DNA from: JAAYUJ01 sp963698165
GTDB lineage: Bacteria; Desulfobacterota; Syntrophobacteria; Syntrophobacterales; Syntrophobacteraceae
Length of the DNA: 64,000 bases
Direction: 5' to 3'
NCBI GenBank assembly: GCA_963698165.1
Contig: CAVOPT010000006.1
Coordinates: forward strand, 124,001 to 188,000
Each line of letters starts with the position of its first letter. Positions within the stretch are counted from its first letter, which is position 1. The notes under the pieces are model-generated. The model was not told where the DNA came from. It did no database searches and saw only the letters and a program-made list of their open reading frames with translations. Of this stretch, positions 53,563-63,376 are shown piece by piece. The position numbers and the translations under genes were made by a program.

Positions 53563-55350
53563 ATGGTTGACAATGGCAAGGAACTGAAAGACGAAATGAC
53601 TGAGGATGTCGTCACCGAAGGAATGATGGATGAGACCGGATTCGAGGGTGACATGGAAGACGTGGGCTCCATGCAGGATCTCTACGACCAGTCCTTCCAG
53701 AACATTCAGGAGGGCGAAGTCATCCAGGGTCGCATAGTGCAGATCTCCGACGACTATGTCATGGTCGACATCGGTTACAAGTCGGAGGGACAGATTCCCA
53801 TCGGGGAGTTCAGGGACGAGACGGGCGAGATCAAGGCGGCCATCGGAGATCAGGTCGATGTCCTCCTGGAATTCCACGACGACGACGACGGCACGGTCCA
53901 TCTGTCCAAGGAGAAGGCGGCAAAGATCAAGGTCTGGGACGACATCAGCCGCATTTACAACGACGACGGCATCATTGAAGGAAAGATCGTCTCCAAGGTC
54001 AAGGGAGGCTTGGCGGTCGACATCGGCGTCCAGGCGTTCCTGCCGGGGTCCCAGGTTGACCTTCGCCCCGTGAGAAACCTTGAATCCCTGCTGGGACAGA
54101 CTTTCCCCTTCAAGGTGCTCAAATACAACAAGAAGCGTCGCAATGTCGTTCTCTCCCGACGCGCTCTCCTGGAAAAAGAACGGGAGCACATGAAATCCCA
54201 GACCCTCACCAACCTTGCCGATGGCAAAGTTGTGGAGGGAGTGGTGAAGAACATCACCGACTACGGCGTGTTCGTCGATCTTGGCGGCATCGACGGTCTC
54301 CTCCACATCACGGACATGAGTTGGGGTCGCGTTGGGCATCCTTCCGAGATGTTCCATGTGGGCGACAGGATCAACGTCGTCGTTCTCAGTTTTGACCGTG
54401 ACAACGAGCGGGTATCCCTCGGCCTCAAACAGCTTGTTGCCGATCCGTGGACCAATGCCCAGGAAAAGTATCCCGTGGGAACGCAAGTCAAGGGCAAGGT
54501 GGTCAGCCTCACGGATTACGGAGCATTCGTGGAGATCGAGGAGGGTGTCGAGGGGCTGATCCACGTCTCCGAGATGTCCTGGACGAAAAAGATCCGGCAT
54601 CCGTCGAAGATTCTGACCGTCGGCGACCTGGTCGAGGCTGTCGTCCTCAGCATCAACCCTGAAAGCAAGCGCATCTCCCTGGGCATGAAACAGCTCGAGC
54701 CCAACCCGTGGGACGTGATCGCTCAGAAATACCCCATCGGCACCACCATTGCCGGAAAAATTAAGAACATCACCGACTTCGGTATTTTCATCGGCATTGA
54801 CGAAGGCATAGACGGCCTGGTTCACATCTCGGATATTTCCTGGACCAAGCGGGTCAAACACCCGTCGGAAGTCTTCAAGAAAAACCAGGAGGTCCAGGCA
54901 ATAGTCCTCAACATCGACAAGGAAAACGAGCGCTTCTCCCTGGGCATCAAGCAGCTCGAATCGGATCCATGGGAAAGCATTCCCCAGCGCTATCCCGTCG
55001 GCAGCATCATCTCGGGCCCCATCACCAATGTGACCGATTTTGGGCTGTTCGTCGAGCTGGAGGAGGGGATCGAAGGGCTGATCCACGTTTCCGAAATCAG
55101 CAAAGAAAAAATCAAGTCTCCCGTGGGACAGTACAAGCCGGGGGACAGCATCACGGCTAAAGTGATCAACATTTCCCCCAAGGACCGAAAAATCGGGCTT
55201 TCCGTGAAGAAGATCGAGGAGCAGGAGGAGCGGTCCAACTACGATGACTACCTCAACACCTCCAAAGCAGCTACTTCAAACCTGGGCGAACTGTTGAAGG
55301 AAGAACTGGAAGCACGGGCCAACTCGACGGCACCGACCGACAAGACCTGA
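53563..55350 (+). CDS. rpsA: 30S ribosomal protein S1
   Basis: 595 residues, six S1 RNA-binding repeats, recognisable from repeats such as GVVKNITDYGVFVDLGGIDG, GLIHVSEMSW and GLVHISDISWTKRVKHPSEV. S1 binds mRNA and helps initiation. The first 40 residues form an acidic leader (KELKDEMTEDVVTEGMMDET) that is longer than in E. coli. AAGGGGG lies 11 bases before the ATG. A 161-base gap from cmk suggests its own promoter. Followed by a terminator hairpin. Confidence 0.97.
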   Translation: MVDNGKELKDEMTEDVVTEGMMDETGFEGDMEDVGSMQDLYDQSFQNIQEGEVIQGRIVQISDDYVMVDIGYKSEGQIPIGEFRDETGEIKAAIGDQVDVLLEFHDDDDGTVHLSKEKAAKIKVWDDISRIYNDDGIIEGKIVSKVKGGLAVDIGVQAFLPGSQVDLRPVRNLESLLGQTFPFKVLKYNKKRRNVVLSRRALLEKEREHMKSQTLTNLADGKVVEGVVKNITDYGVFVDLGGIDGLLHITDMSWGRVGHPSEMFHVGDRINVVVLSFDRDNERVSLGLKQLVADPWTNAQEKYPVGTQVKGKVVSLTDYGAFVEIEEGVEGLIHVSEMSWTKKIRHPSKILTVGDLVEAVVLSINPESKRISLGMKQLEPNPWDVIAQKYPIGTTIAGKIKNITDFGIFIGIDEGIDGLVHISDISWTKRVKHPSEVFKKNQEVQAIVLNIDKENERFSLGIKQLESDPWESIPQRYPVGSIISGPITNVTDFGLFVELEEGIEGLIHVSEISKEKIKSPVGQYKPGDSITAKVINISPKDRKIGLSVKKIEEQEERSNYDDYLNTSKAATSNLGELLKEELEARANSTAPTDKT

Positions 55351-55392
55351 GAATCCGGGACCGACCCCGGAATTACCCTTTCGCCGCATCAG

Positions 55393-55429
55393 ACACCCGG
55401 TTCATGCTTTCCCGCCTGAAGCCGGGTGT
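55393..55429 (+). terminator. Likely terminator after rpsA
   Basis: Stem ACACCCGG/CCGGGTGT extended by TTCA/TGAA with a 1-base bulge, then TACTATTTTG. The T-run is weak. Confidence 0.55.
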
Positions 55430-55503
55430 TACTATTTTGAGCACCGCGTGCAATGGCCGGGTGACGAAACATCTCCCTTTCCACTGGAGAGGCGCACAGC
55501 ATC

Positions 55504-56385
55504 ATGAAACAAACCACCCTGTGGCTCACCTGCCTCTTCCTCATGGTGGCGGCAGGCACTCTTTTCTGGATCTTTGCCCCTGACGGGACCCTCATGGGTG
55601 AAGACAGGCGCGTCGGCGTCATCGAGATCCGCGGCACCATCGAAAACGCCCAGGAGACGCTGAAAGCCATCAAGGAATACCGCAAGGACTCCAAGATCAA
55701 AGCCATCGTCCTGCGGATTGATTCCCCCGGGGGCGGCATCGGCCCTTCTCAGGAGCTCTACCGTGAAGTCAAGCGCACAGTGGAGACAAAGCCCGTTGTC
55801 GCGTCTCTGGGAGGCATCGCTGCGTCCGGCGGCTATTACATCGCCTCGGCTGCGACCAAAATCGTTGCCAACCCGGGAACCATCACCGGAAGCATCGGGG
55901 TCATCATTTTTTTCCCCAACTTCAAGGAACTGCTGGAAAAGATCGGAATCCGATCGAACATCATCAAGAGCGGCCGCTACAAGGACGTCGGTAATCCATC
56001 GCGAGAGATGACCTTGGAGGAGAGGGAGCTCATGCAGGGGACCATCGACGAGGCTCACCGGCAGTTCATTCGGGATGTGGCGAGCGGTCGCAACCTCGCC
56101 GAGGAGAAAGTGCGGGAGTTTGCCGACGGCCGGATCATCATGGGGCAAACGGCCTTCAATCTTGGCCTGGTGGACGAACTGGGGAACTTCGAGGACGCTG
56201 TGAGCCGTGCGGGGCTGCTGGGGAAAATCGAAGGGGAGCCGGACCTCGTGTTCGCCAAGAAAAAGAAGTTCTCCATGCTGGATTTGTTCCTCGGTGGAGA
56301 CACCAGCGAGAGGGTGAACGACGTTATCGACGGTGCAGCGCTTTTCCTGCGATATGAAGTGCCCGCCTCGGGGCATTTCCGGTAG
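55504..56385 (+). CDS. sppA: Signal peptide peptidase SppA
   Basis: 293 residues. One N-terminal membrane segment (residues 5-25), then a Ser-Lys protease domain: IDSPGGGIGPSQELYREVKR, the nucleophile Ser in LGGIAASGGYYIASAA, and the catalytic Lys in IIKSGRYKDVGNPSREM. It is the short (36K type) SppA that degrades cut signal peptides in the membrane. It converges with the YrdC-family gene. Confidence 0.94.
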   Translation: MKQTTLWLTCLFLMVAAGTLFWIFAPDGTLMGEDRRVGVIEIRGTIENAQETLKAIKEYRKDSKIKAIVLRIDSPGGGIGPSQELYREVKRTVETKPVVASLGGIAASGGYYIASAATKIVANPGTITGSIGVIIFFPNFKELLEKIGIRSNIIKSGRYKDVGNPSREMTLEERELMQGTIDEAHRQFIRDVASGRNLAEEKVREFADGRIIMGQTAFNLGLVDELGNFEDAVSRAGLLGKIEGEPDLVFAKKKKFSMLDLFLGGDTSERVNDVIDGAALFLRYEVPASGHFR

Positions 56386-56453
56386 CCGCCGTACCCGGGA
56401 CAGGATTGCATGCAGGGTTCCGGTGGGCGCGAAAAGGAACGTTGCGGCCGAGA

Positions 56454-56480
56454 ACAAAAAAACCCCCTCGAAGAGGGGGT
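56454..56480 (-). terminator. Rho-independent terminator of the Sua5/YrdC gene
   Basis: Stem ACCCCCTC/GAGGGGGT with a 3-base GAA loop (56462-56480) and, on the minus strand, a run of T bases continuing to 56454. It lies 64 bases after the minus-strand stop and 70 bases after the plus-strand sppA stop. Confidence 0.85.
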
Positions 56481-56543
56481 CGCTGGATTAGGTCGGAGTC
56501 AGCGCCGGATCGCGGTTTCCGTGGACAGAGGGTCAGCGGTGGA

Positions 56544-57167
56544 TCACTCAGTCCGAAAAATGCTCACGTCTCCACTGCCTTCGCGAAGGACTTCGGGGTT
56601 GTCGTCGATCAGGGAGATCACGCTCGAGGGTTTTCCCGAAACGGGTCCTCCGTCGACGATGAGGTCCACGGCGTGACCGAGCTTGTCTCGGATCTCCTGG
56701 GGTGTCGCGAGGATCAGGTCGTTTTCAGGATCACTGGCGCTGGTGCTGATCACCGGATGGCCGAATTCCTGGACGATGGCGAGGCAGATGGCGTGATCGG
56801 GGACCCTTATCCCGACCGTCTGGCGTTTTGTCAACATGATTTTGGGAACCAGCCTAGATCCTTCCAGGACAAAGGTGTACGGGCCGGGAAGAAGGCGCTT
56901 CATGTTCTTGTAAGCATAGTTGGTGACCTGGGCGTATTCGCTGATGTTTTTCAGGTCGCTGCAGATGAAGCTGAACGGCTGGTGGGGTGAGCGGCGCTTG
57001 AGCTGATAAATCTTCTCAATGGATGCCTTGTTGAGCAGGTCGCAACCTATCCCGTAATAGGTATCCGTCGGATATGCAATGATTCCTCCATCTGCGAGGA
57101 CCTCGACGACTTTTTTGATTTTCCTCGGTTCAGGGTGTTTAGGATTGATTTCCAGTATCATGCGCAT
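56544..57167 (-). CDS. Sua5/YciO/YrdC-family threonylcarbamoyl-AMP synthase-like protein
   Basis: 207 residues. Signature: GGIIAYPTDTYYGIGCDLLN (KxR...ATP site style), SIEKIYQLKRRSPHQPFSFI, LLPGPYTFVL, TVGIRVPDHAICLAIVQEFG and VISTSASDPENDL. These make threonylcarbamoyl-AMP for tRNA t6A. The YciO subgroup shares the fold but may act otherwise; KRRxxxPFSFI with the order seen here makes YciO plausible. No signal peptide. Confidence 0.88.
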   Translation of the reverse strand: MRMILEINPKHPEPRKIKKVVEVLADGGIIAYPTDTYYGIGCDLLNKASIEKIYQLKRRSPHQPFSFICSDLKNISEYAQVTNYAYKNMKRLLPGPYTFVLEGSRLVPKIMLTKRQTVGIRVPDHAICLAIVQEFGHPVISTSASDPENDLILATPQEIRDKLGHAVDLIVDGGPVSGKPSSVISLIDDNPEVLREGSGDVSIFRTE

Positions 57168-57480
57168 GCCTCTCTCATTTGATGTTGAAACTGAGCATTT
57201 CGAGGGAGTTCACCAGTCCCTTTGGGCTCTCGGACGACCTTCACCTGTGCATTTGGACCCAGCGACAGCGAATTCTGTTCTCGGCCCCCCATGGATTCCA
57301 TGAGCTGCCGAGATATCATTACTGAACATACCCGTACGCGAGAGGTCATGTCAAGATGCGAGTAAGGCACCAAGGGGCCGTTTTCTCTCAAATTAGAGCA
57401 ACTCGTGGCCAGGGAGAGCTTTCGGTGATCTCCAGCCTCTCTCACCCGGTCCCGACATCACCCTTCATGCGTATCTCCAG
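57168..57480. other. Divergent gap between YrdC-family and Ppx/GppA genes
   Basis: 313 bases. Promoters for both genes should lie here but I could not locate convincing -35/-10 pairs. No gene recognised. Confidence 0.45.
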
Positions 57481-58532
57481 GTGCCCGAAGAAAGAAAACA
57501 AAACGTGACTCCTGAACCAAATCACGCATGCCTGGCCTCCATCGACATTGGATCCCACACCATACGCATGCTCGCGGCAAGAATCGACGGAGGGAATCGG
57601 ATCTTTCCCTTGGCGTTGGAGCGTCGCGTCACCCGTCTGGCAGGGGATTTCCACGACGGACAGACCCTCAAGGAACCTGCCATGGAGAGGAGTCTTTCCG
57701 TTCTGAAGGAATACGCCGGGATTTTGAGTGAATTTGGCGTCCGTTCCGTCAATTGTGGAGCCACGGGAGTTGTGCGCAGGGCCGAAAACAGTGCACGATT
57801 TCTGAGAGAGATCCGCGAGACGACAGGGCTCCACGTTTCGATTCTTTCCGAATCATCGGAGGCGTTCCTCTCGGCGAAAGGGACCTTGAGCGTGCTTCCT
57901 CCCCCCCGTGTCCCGTGGTTTCATTCGATCTGGGGGGGAGCAGCACGGAGTTTCTCCTGGTCAACGGGCAGAGCGACCGACCCCAATGGGAGACCTCTGT
58001 TTTCATCGGCGCCGCGACCCTCACTGCGCGGCTTCTATTCGGGGACCCGACCGACAGAGGGTCGGTCGCCGCTGCGAGAGCCACCGCACGGCAACTTGTC
58101 ATCCCAGCGATATCGGCCTTTCATGCCCTCCGGCGAGGGGAAACGAGCCCCTTATTCGCCTTCAAGCTGGTGGGGACCGCCGGGACCGTATCGACCCTCG
58201 CGGCCATGTTCCTGGGGATGGAACCCTACGAGCCTTACCGCATCAACGGGCTCGTGCTCGACAGGAATTGGCTCGACAAGACGGTCGAGCTTCTCACGAG
58301 TCTGCCCGTCGCCTCGCGACGCCAATTGCCGGGCCTCGAGGACGGACGCGAAGACATCATCCTCGGGGGAGCCATCATCGTGCAGGAGATTCTCAAGGGA
58401 TTTCATCAAGAATGGCTTACCGTCACCGACGGGGGACTCTTGGAGGGCTTGCTCCTCGAAATCGCCGAACAGGAGCTGGGATGGCCCCGTCGCCTTTTCA
58501 GCCCCTTGACATGGAAGACGCAATCGAGTTAA
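57481..58532 (+). pseudogene. Ppx/GppA-family phosphatase, one frameshift
   Basis: Frame 1 from 57481 gives the N-terminal half (ASIDIGSHTIRMLAARIDG, NCGATGVVRRAENSARFLRE, LSESSEAFLSAKG). Frame 3 then gives the rest (PVVSFDLGGSSTEFLLVNGQ, FKLVGTAGTVSTLAAMFLG, EDIILGGAIIVQEILKGFHQ, LTVTDGGLLEGLLLE) to 58532. The switch is at a C7 run (57901-57907, TTCCTCCCCCCCGTG). A one-base change would restore a 350-residue Ppx/GppA-type phosphatase that cleaves polyphosphate or pppGpp. Both frames look under selection, so an error or very recent mutation is more likely than old decay. Confidence 0.82.
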
Positions 58533-58657
58533 AGGCGCGAGATCCTGGAAGGCGGACACGTCCGTGTCCCGTGACGAACGATTCGCTTTTTGATTCTCTC
58601 ACAACCACGATCTGAAGTCCGCACTCTTTGCAAAAAGTACAATCATGGAGAAAATCG

Positions 58658-60136
58658 ATGGAAATCAACCACCGCGACTCAATCCCCCTGGCCCTGACCT
58701 TCGACGACGTCACCCTTCTTCCGGCCTACTCACAGATTCTCCCACACGAAACCAACCTGGAAACCATGCTCACCCGCGGGATCCCCATGCATATTCCCCT
58801 GATCAGTGCGGCCATGGACACGGTGACCGAGGCCGAAACGGCCATCAGCATGGCCCGTGAAGGGGGAATCGGCATCATCCACAGGAACATGCCGGTTCGG
58901 AGACAAGCCCAGGAGGTCAACAAGGTCAAGAAGTCGGAAAGCGGCATGGTGGTGGATCCGGTGACCGTCGATCCCGACCAGAAACTCTCCGTCGTTCTTG
59001 AACTGATGGGCCGCTATCGCATCTCGGGGGTCCCCGTCGTGAAAAGTGGGCAGCTAGTGGGCATCATCACCAACCGCGACTTGCGCTTTGAGACCAACAT
59101 GGACCTCAAGGTGTCGGAGGTCATGACCAAGGAGAGGCTTGTGACCGCCCCCGTGGGCATCTCCCTGGAGGACTCCAAGAGGCTTCTCCACAAGAACCGC
59201 ATCGAAAAGCTCCTTGTCGTGGATGACGAGGGCCTCCTCAAGGGCCTCATCACCATCAAGGACATCATGAAGATCATCAAATACCCCGACGCGTGCAAGG
59301 ACCAGCTGGGTCGTCTCCGCGTCGGCGCCGCTGTTGGGGTCGGCAAGGACATGCCGGAGCGGGTTGACGCCATCAAGAATGCCGGAGCTGACGTGATCGC
59401 CGTGGACAGCGCCCACGGTCATTCTGAAAACGTCATCAAGACCGTCAAGTACATCAAGGAGCGGTTCCCCGACTTGCAGGTCATGGCGGGCAACATCGCG
59501 ACGCCGGAGGGCGCTGAGGCTCTCATCCGCGCAGGCGCTGATGCCATCAAGGCCGGTGTGGGTCCCGGGTCCATATGCACCACGCGCATCATCGCGGGTG
59601 TCGGTGTGCCTCAGTTCACGGCCATACTCGAGTGTTCGAAAGTGTGCGGGAAGCACGGTGTTCCCCTCATCGCCGACGGCGGGATCAAGTACAGCGGGGA
59701 TGTGGTGAAGGCCATGGCGGCGGGGGCCAACTGCGTGATGATAGGGAGCCTCTTTGCCGGGACCGATGAGAGTCCCGGCGAGGTGGTCCTGTTTCAGGGC
59801 AGAACATACAAAGTGTACCGCGGCATGGGTTCCCTGGGAGCCATGAGCGAAGGCAGCCGGGACCGTTATGCCCAGGATGAGGTCATGGAGCCCGCCAAGC
59901 TGGTCCCCGAAGGGATCGAGGGAAAGGTCCCCTACCGCGGCTCCATTGCGGCCAGTGTCCACCAGCTCCTCGGCGGCCTGCGTGCCGGCATGGGCTATGC
60001 CGGGTGCCGCACTCTGGAGGAGCTGCGCACCAACGGGCGCATGGTGCGCATCACTGTGGCCGGCTTGCGCGAAAGCCACGTCCACGACGTCATCATCACC
60101 AAAGAGGCCCCCAACTACCAGGTGGATTTGCGCTGA
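58658..60136 (+). CDS. guaB: IMP dehydrogenase
   Basis: 492 residues. It converts IMP to XMP, the first step to GMP. TIM-barrel with inserted CBS pair (about residues 95-215; RISGVPVVKSGQLVGIITNR). Catalytic Cys in GVGPGSICTTRIIAGVG, phosphate loop ADGGIKYSGDVVKAMAAGA, and YRGMGSLGAMSEGSRDRY. GGAG lies 7 bases before ATG 58658, deciding against an ATG 10 codons earlier. guaA follows at 32 bases. Confidence 0.97.
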   Translation: MEINHRDSIPLALTFDDVTLLPAYSQILPHETNLETMLTRGIPMHIPLISAAMDTVTEAETAISMAREGGIGIIHRNMPVRRQAQEVNKVKKSESGMVVDPVTVDPDQKLSVVLELMGRYRISGVPVVKSGQLVGIITNRDLRFETNMDLKVSEVMTKERLVTAPVGISLEDSKRLLHKNRIEKLLVVDDEGLLKGLITIKDIMKIIKYPDACKDQLGRLRVGAAVGVGKDMPERVDAIKNAGADVIAVDSAHGHSENVIKTVKYIKERFPDLQVMAGNIATPEGAEALIRAGADAIKAGVGPGSICTTRIIAGVGVPQFTAILECSKVCGKHGVPLIADGGIKYSGDVVKAMAAGANCVMIGSLFAGTDESPGEVVLFQGRTYKVYRGMGSLGAMSEGSRDRYAQDEVMEPAKLVPEGIEGKVPYRGSIAASVHQLLGGLRAGMGYAGCRTLEELRTNGRMVRITVAGLRESHVHDVIITKEAPNYQVDLR

Positions 60137-60168
60137 GACGCCGATGCGCACCAGGCTGAAAGGATCGC

Positions 60169-61725
60169 ATGGTTTTCGACCATCTCCATGAAGAACGCGT
60201 TCTGATCCTCGATTTCGGATCCCAGTACACCCAGCTCATCGCCCGCCGTGTGCGAGAAAGCCACGTGTACAGTGAAATACATCCCTTCAACATGTCCCTG
60301 GAGGCCATCCAGGCATTCCAGCCCAAGGGGATCATCCTTTCTGGAGGCCCCTCGAGCGTCTACGATCCGGGAGCCCCCATTTCAGACCGCGGCATCCTCT
60401 CCCTCCAGGTCCCCATTCTGGGCATCTGCTACGGCATGCAGCTCATGGCCCAACAGCTCTCGGGTTCCGTGGAACGGGCGGATCGGAGGGAATACGGGCC
60501 CGCTGCCATCGATCTGGTCAGCTCCAGTCCCCTCTTTCAGGATGTGGAGAGGGAGGGTGTTCGCGTCTGGATGAGCCACGGCGATCGCATCCTGGAATTG
60601 CCTCCGGGCTTCACGGTCCTGGCCCGCAGCGACAACTCGCCCGTCGCGGCCATGGGAGATTCCAACCGCAACCTCTACTCCGTCCAGTTTCATCCCGAAG
60701 TGGCGCACACCCCTTGCGGCAAGGACATCCTCGAGAATTTTCTGTTCCGCATTTGCCACTGCAAACCCACGTGGACAATGAAGTCTTTCGTGGAAGCGTC
60801 AATGCAGTCCCTCAAGGAAGGTATCGGCGATGACCAGGTCATATGCGCCTTGAGCGGAGGAGTCGACTCATCGGTTGTGGCAGTGCTCCTCCACAAAGCG
60901 ATAGGTTCCCGGCTTCATTGTATTTTTGTCAACAACGGACTCCTGCGAAAGGGTGAAGCGGAGAGCGTCCAGAGGGTGTTTCGCGATCACTTCGATCTCA
61001 ACCTCATTCACGTGAACGCCACGGACCTCTTCCTGGATCGATTGAAGGGTGTGACCGACCCGGAGCGGAAGCGAAAGATCATCGGCAACCTTTTCGTCGA
61101 GCTCTTCGAAATGGAAGCCCGGAAAATCCCCAATTCCAGGTACCTTGCCCAGGGGACCCTCTATCCCGATGTCATCGAGAGTGTCTCCTTCAAAGGGCCG
61201 TCGGCGACCATCAAGACACACCACAACGTGGGCGGACTGCCCGAAAGGATGATGTTGAAGCTCATCGAACCACTGCGGGAGCTTTTCAAGGATGAAGTGA
61301 GGATGGTTGGCCGGGAATTGGGATTGCCGGAGCGCATCGTCATGCGACACCCGTTCCCGGGACCGGGGCTGGCCATCCGCCTTCTCGGCGAAGTCAGGCG
61401 CGAGAAGCTCGAAATCCTGAGAGAGGCGGACAGCATCATCCTGGAGGAAATGGAAGCATCGGGATGGTCCGACCATGTGTGGCAGGCCTTTGCCGTGATG
61501 CTTCCGGTGCGATCGGTGGGCGTGATGGGAGATGAGAGAACCTATGACGAAGTGATCGCTCTTCGGGCCGTGGAAAGCGTGGATGCCATGACGGCTGATT
61601 GGGCAAGGCTTCCCTATGACCTGCTGGCACGCATATCCAACCGCATCATCAACGAAGTCAAGGGGGTCAACAGGGTCGTCTACGACATCTCCTCCAAGCC
61701 GCCCAGCACCATCGAATGGGAATGA
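60169..61725 (+). CDS. guaA: GMP synthase (glutamine-hydrolysing)
   Basis: 518 residues. Class I amidotransferase domain with GICYGMQLM (catalytic Cys) and FHPEVAHTPCGKDILENFL (His-Glu pair), then ATP pyrophosphatase domain SGGVDSSVVAVLLHKAIGSR and C-terminal dimer domain KPPSTIEWE. It aminates XMP. Follows guaB; its stop overlaps ATGA of the UPF0280 gene. Confidence 0.97.
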   Translation: MVFDHLHEERVLILDFGSQYTQLIARRVRESHVYSEIHPFNMSLEAIQAFQPKGIILSGGPSSVYDPGAPISDRGILSLQVPILGICYGMQLMAQQLSGSVERADRREYGPAAIDLVSSSPLFQDVEREGVRVWMSHGDRILELPPGFTVLARSDNSPVAAMGDSNRNLYSVQFHPEVAHTPCGKDILENFLFRICHCKPTWTMKSFVEASMQSLKEGIGDDQVICALSGGVDSSVVAVLLHKAIGSRLHCIFVNNGLLRKGEAESVQRVFRDHFDLNLIHVNATDLFLDRLKGVTDPERKRKIIGNLFVELFEMEARKIPNSRYLAQGTLYPDVIESVSFKGPSATIKTHHNVGGLPERMMLKLIEPLRELFKDEVRMVGRELGLPERIVMRHPFPGPGLAIRLLGEVRREKLEILREADSIILEEMEASGWSDHVWQAFAVMLPVRSVGVMGDERTYDEVIALRAVESVDAMTADWARLPYDLLARISNRIINEVKGVNRVVYDISSKPPSTIEWE

Positions 61726-62532
61726 GCTCAAGGTTCAGGCGGAGCGGTTTCCACCGGCACCCGTTGAAACCCGTCGATTCTTTGTCTTGGCGAGCCATGT
61801 TCAACCAGAGCCACAGGTTCTATCGATACCATCACCAGTTGAGACAAGGCCTGGTCGGTTTCGAAGTGAGATACAGGGAAACCGACCTGTGGGTCCGGGC
61901 CTTCAGGATCCTCGAGGACGAGGCCATGGAGGCGGTTTTGAACTGCCGTCACCAGTTGCAGCGCTACATCGAGATGCACCCTGCCTTTCTGCATTCCCTG
62001 GTCCCGCTCCCGGACGATCCCTTTGCGCCGCCTCTGGTGAGCCAAATGATGCATGCCGCCCGCGCGACCTCCGTGGGGCCCATGGCGAGCGTGGCCGGAG
62101 CCATCGCCCAGGCGGTCTCCGTGTCGCTGAAGCCTCTTTCCCCGACGATCATCGTGGAGAATGGAGGCGACTGCTATATGGACCTGGAGGAAGAAATCAC
62201 CGTGGGAATCTGGGCCGGCGAGGAGTTCGCCTTTCAGCTGGAAGATCGGTCTCCGCTTCACGGCGGACCGATTCCCCCTGTCCATTTGCACGTCTTCGGG
62301 AACGATCGGCCATTCATTGAGCTTCGGCAAGGCAGACGCCGTGACCGTCGTGGCCAGGGACGGCGCCTTGTCGGATGCGGCCGCCACCGCCTTGGGAAAT
62401 CTTGTGAAAACCCCGACCGACATCCCCAAAGCCCTGGAGAAAGCCTCGTCCATCCCCGGCCTGGACGGCGTGGTCATCGCCGCCAAGGACAAAATGGGGG
62501 CCTGGGGAAACGTCGAACTGGTGGGACTGTAG
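61722..62532 (+). pseudogene. UPF0280-family protein, one frameshift
   Basis: Frame 3 gives the first two-thirds (ETDLWVRAFRILEDEAMEAV, ARATSVGPMASVAGAIAQAV, IIVENGGDCYMDLEEEITVG, IWAGEEFAFQLED). The final third runs in frame 1: CTSSGTIGHSLSFGKADAVT, LSDAAATALGNLVKTPTDIP, MGAWGNVELVGL, ending 62532. The switch lies between about 62235 and 62280, perhaps at the C5 run 62273-62277. UPF0280 proteins are of unknown function, related to ApbE-type folds. Start ATG 61722 overlaps the guaA stop as ATGA; ATG 61797 is an alternative. As in the Ppx/GppA gene, both halves read as conserved. Confidence 0.78.
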
Positions 62533-62888
62533 TGATCATCCCAAAACTCCTCGACAACCCCTCTCTCCCGCCTCTGGCGGTCATTGAGGGGGGGGGGTGT
62601 CGTTGATGTTTTTTTAACGTCCCCAAACCCTTCCCGTCAAGGGAGGGGGTCTTGAGACAGCTGCACGGTGTTTTAAGGCGAAGGTCATCACCCTCCTCTC
62701 CTCCAACCCGTCCGGGGAATCGACCCCCCTCGCTTCATGCGGAGTCATTGGCCGGCCCGTCAGTTGTCGTGGCTGAGAGGATGGGGAAAAATGTCTTGAG
62801 TTCTCCCAGGCGGTTGCTATATTAGCCGTCGGTAACTTGACGGAATATCAGAATCATTTGAATTGACCTCACATTTTGTCTTGATGTC
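62533..62888. other. 356-base gap with long G run
   Basis: Contains a run of ten G (62588-62597) and a T-run near 62609. No gene or clear hairpin terminator seen. The G run and C runs nearby are places where sequence errors are likely. Confidence 0.5.
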
Positions 62889-63374
62889 ATGCGCATTGTC
62901 GTCATGTCCGACACACACCTGGACCGGGTGACTCCTCGGTTCGAAGCACTCTGCGCCCGATATTGCGAAGGCGCGGATGGTGTCATTCACCTTGGTGACT
63001 GGGCGAGGAGTTCCGTTCTGGATTTCATGGAGCAGTACCCCCTCGAGGCGGTTTCGGGCAATATGGACGATCATCACCTGCGCGACCGGCTTCCCATGAA
63101 GAAGGTGGTGCGTGTCCAAGGCCACCGGATAGGGATCATCCACGGCTGGGGGGCCGCCCATGATCTTCGGGCCAGGCTTCGCAATGAATTTGACAGCGTG
63201 GATGCCATTCTGTTCGGTCACACTCACACGCCTTTCATCGGCGAAGAGAACGGAGTGCTTTGGTTCAATCCGGGATCCGTTTTCCATGGAAGGCAGGGAG
63301 CACCCCCCGGCATTGGAATCCTTCACGTGGAAGAACGACTTCGTGCAGAGGTTGTGGCATTGCAGTGGGATTAG
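62889..63374 (+). CDS. YfcE/MJ0936-type metallophosphodiesterase
   Basis: 161 residues. Calcineurin-like metal ligands: VMSDTHLD (Asp-x-His), GVIHLGDWA (Asp), VSGNMDD (Asn), IGIIHGWG (His) and FGHTHTPFIGEENGVLWFNP (GHTH). Short YfcE-type phosphodiesterases cleave small phosphodiesters; substrate unknown. The HIT gene begins 2 bases after its stop. Confidence 0.93.
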   Translation: MRIVVMSDTHLDRVTPRFEALCARYCEGADGVIHLGDWARSSVLDFMEQYPLEAVSGNMDDHHLRDRLPMKKVVRVQGHRIGIIHGWGAAHDLRARLRNEFDSVDAILFGHTHTPFIGEENGVLWFNPGSVFHGRQGAPPGIGILHVEERLRAEVVALQWD

Positions 63375-63376
63375 TT

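Noticed and set aside
53326..55086. 586-codon frame opposite rpsA
   Set aside because: Antisense shadow of the repetitive S1 gene in a GC-rich sequence; no domain or start signal.
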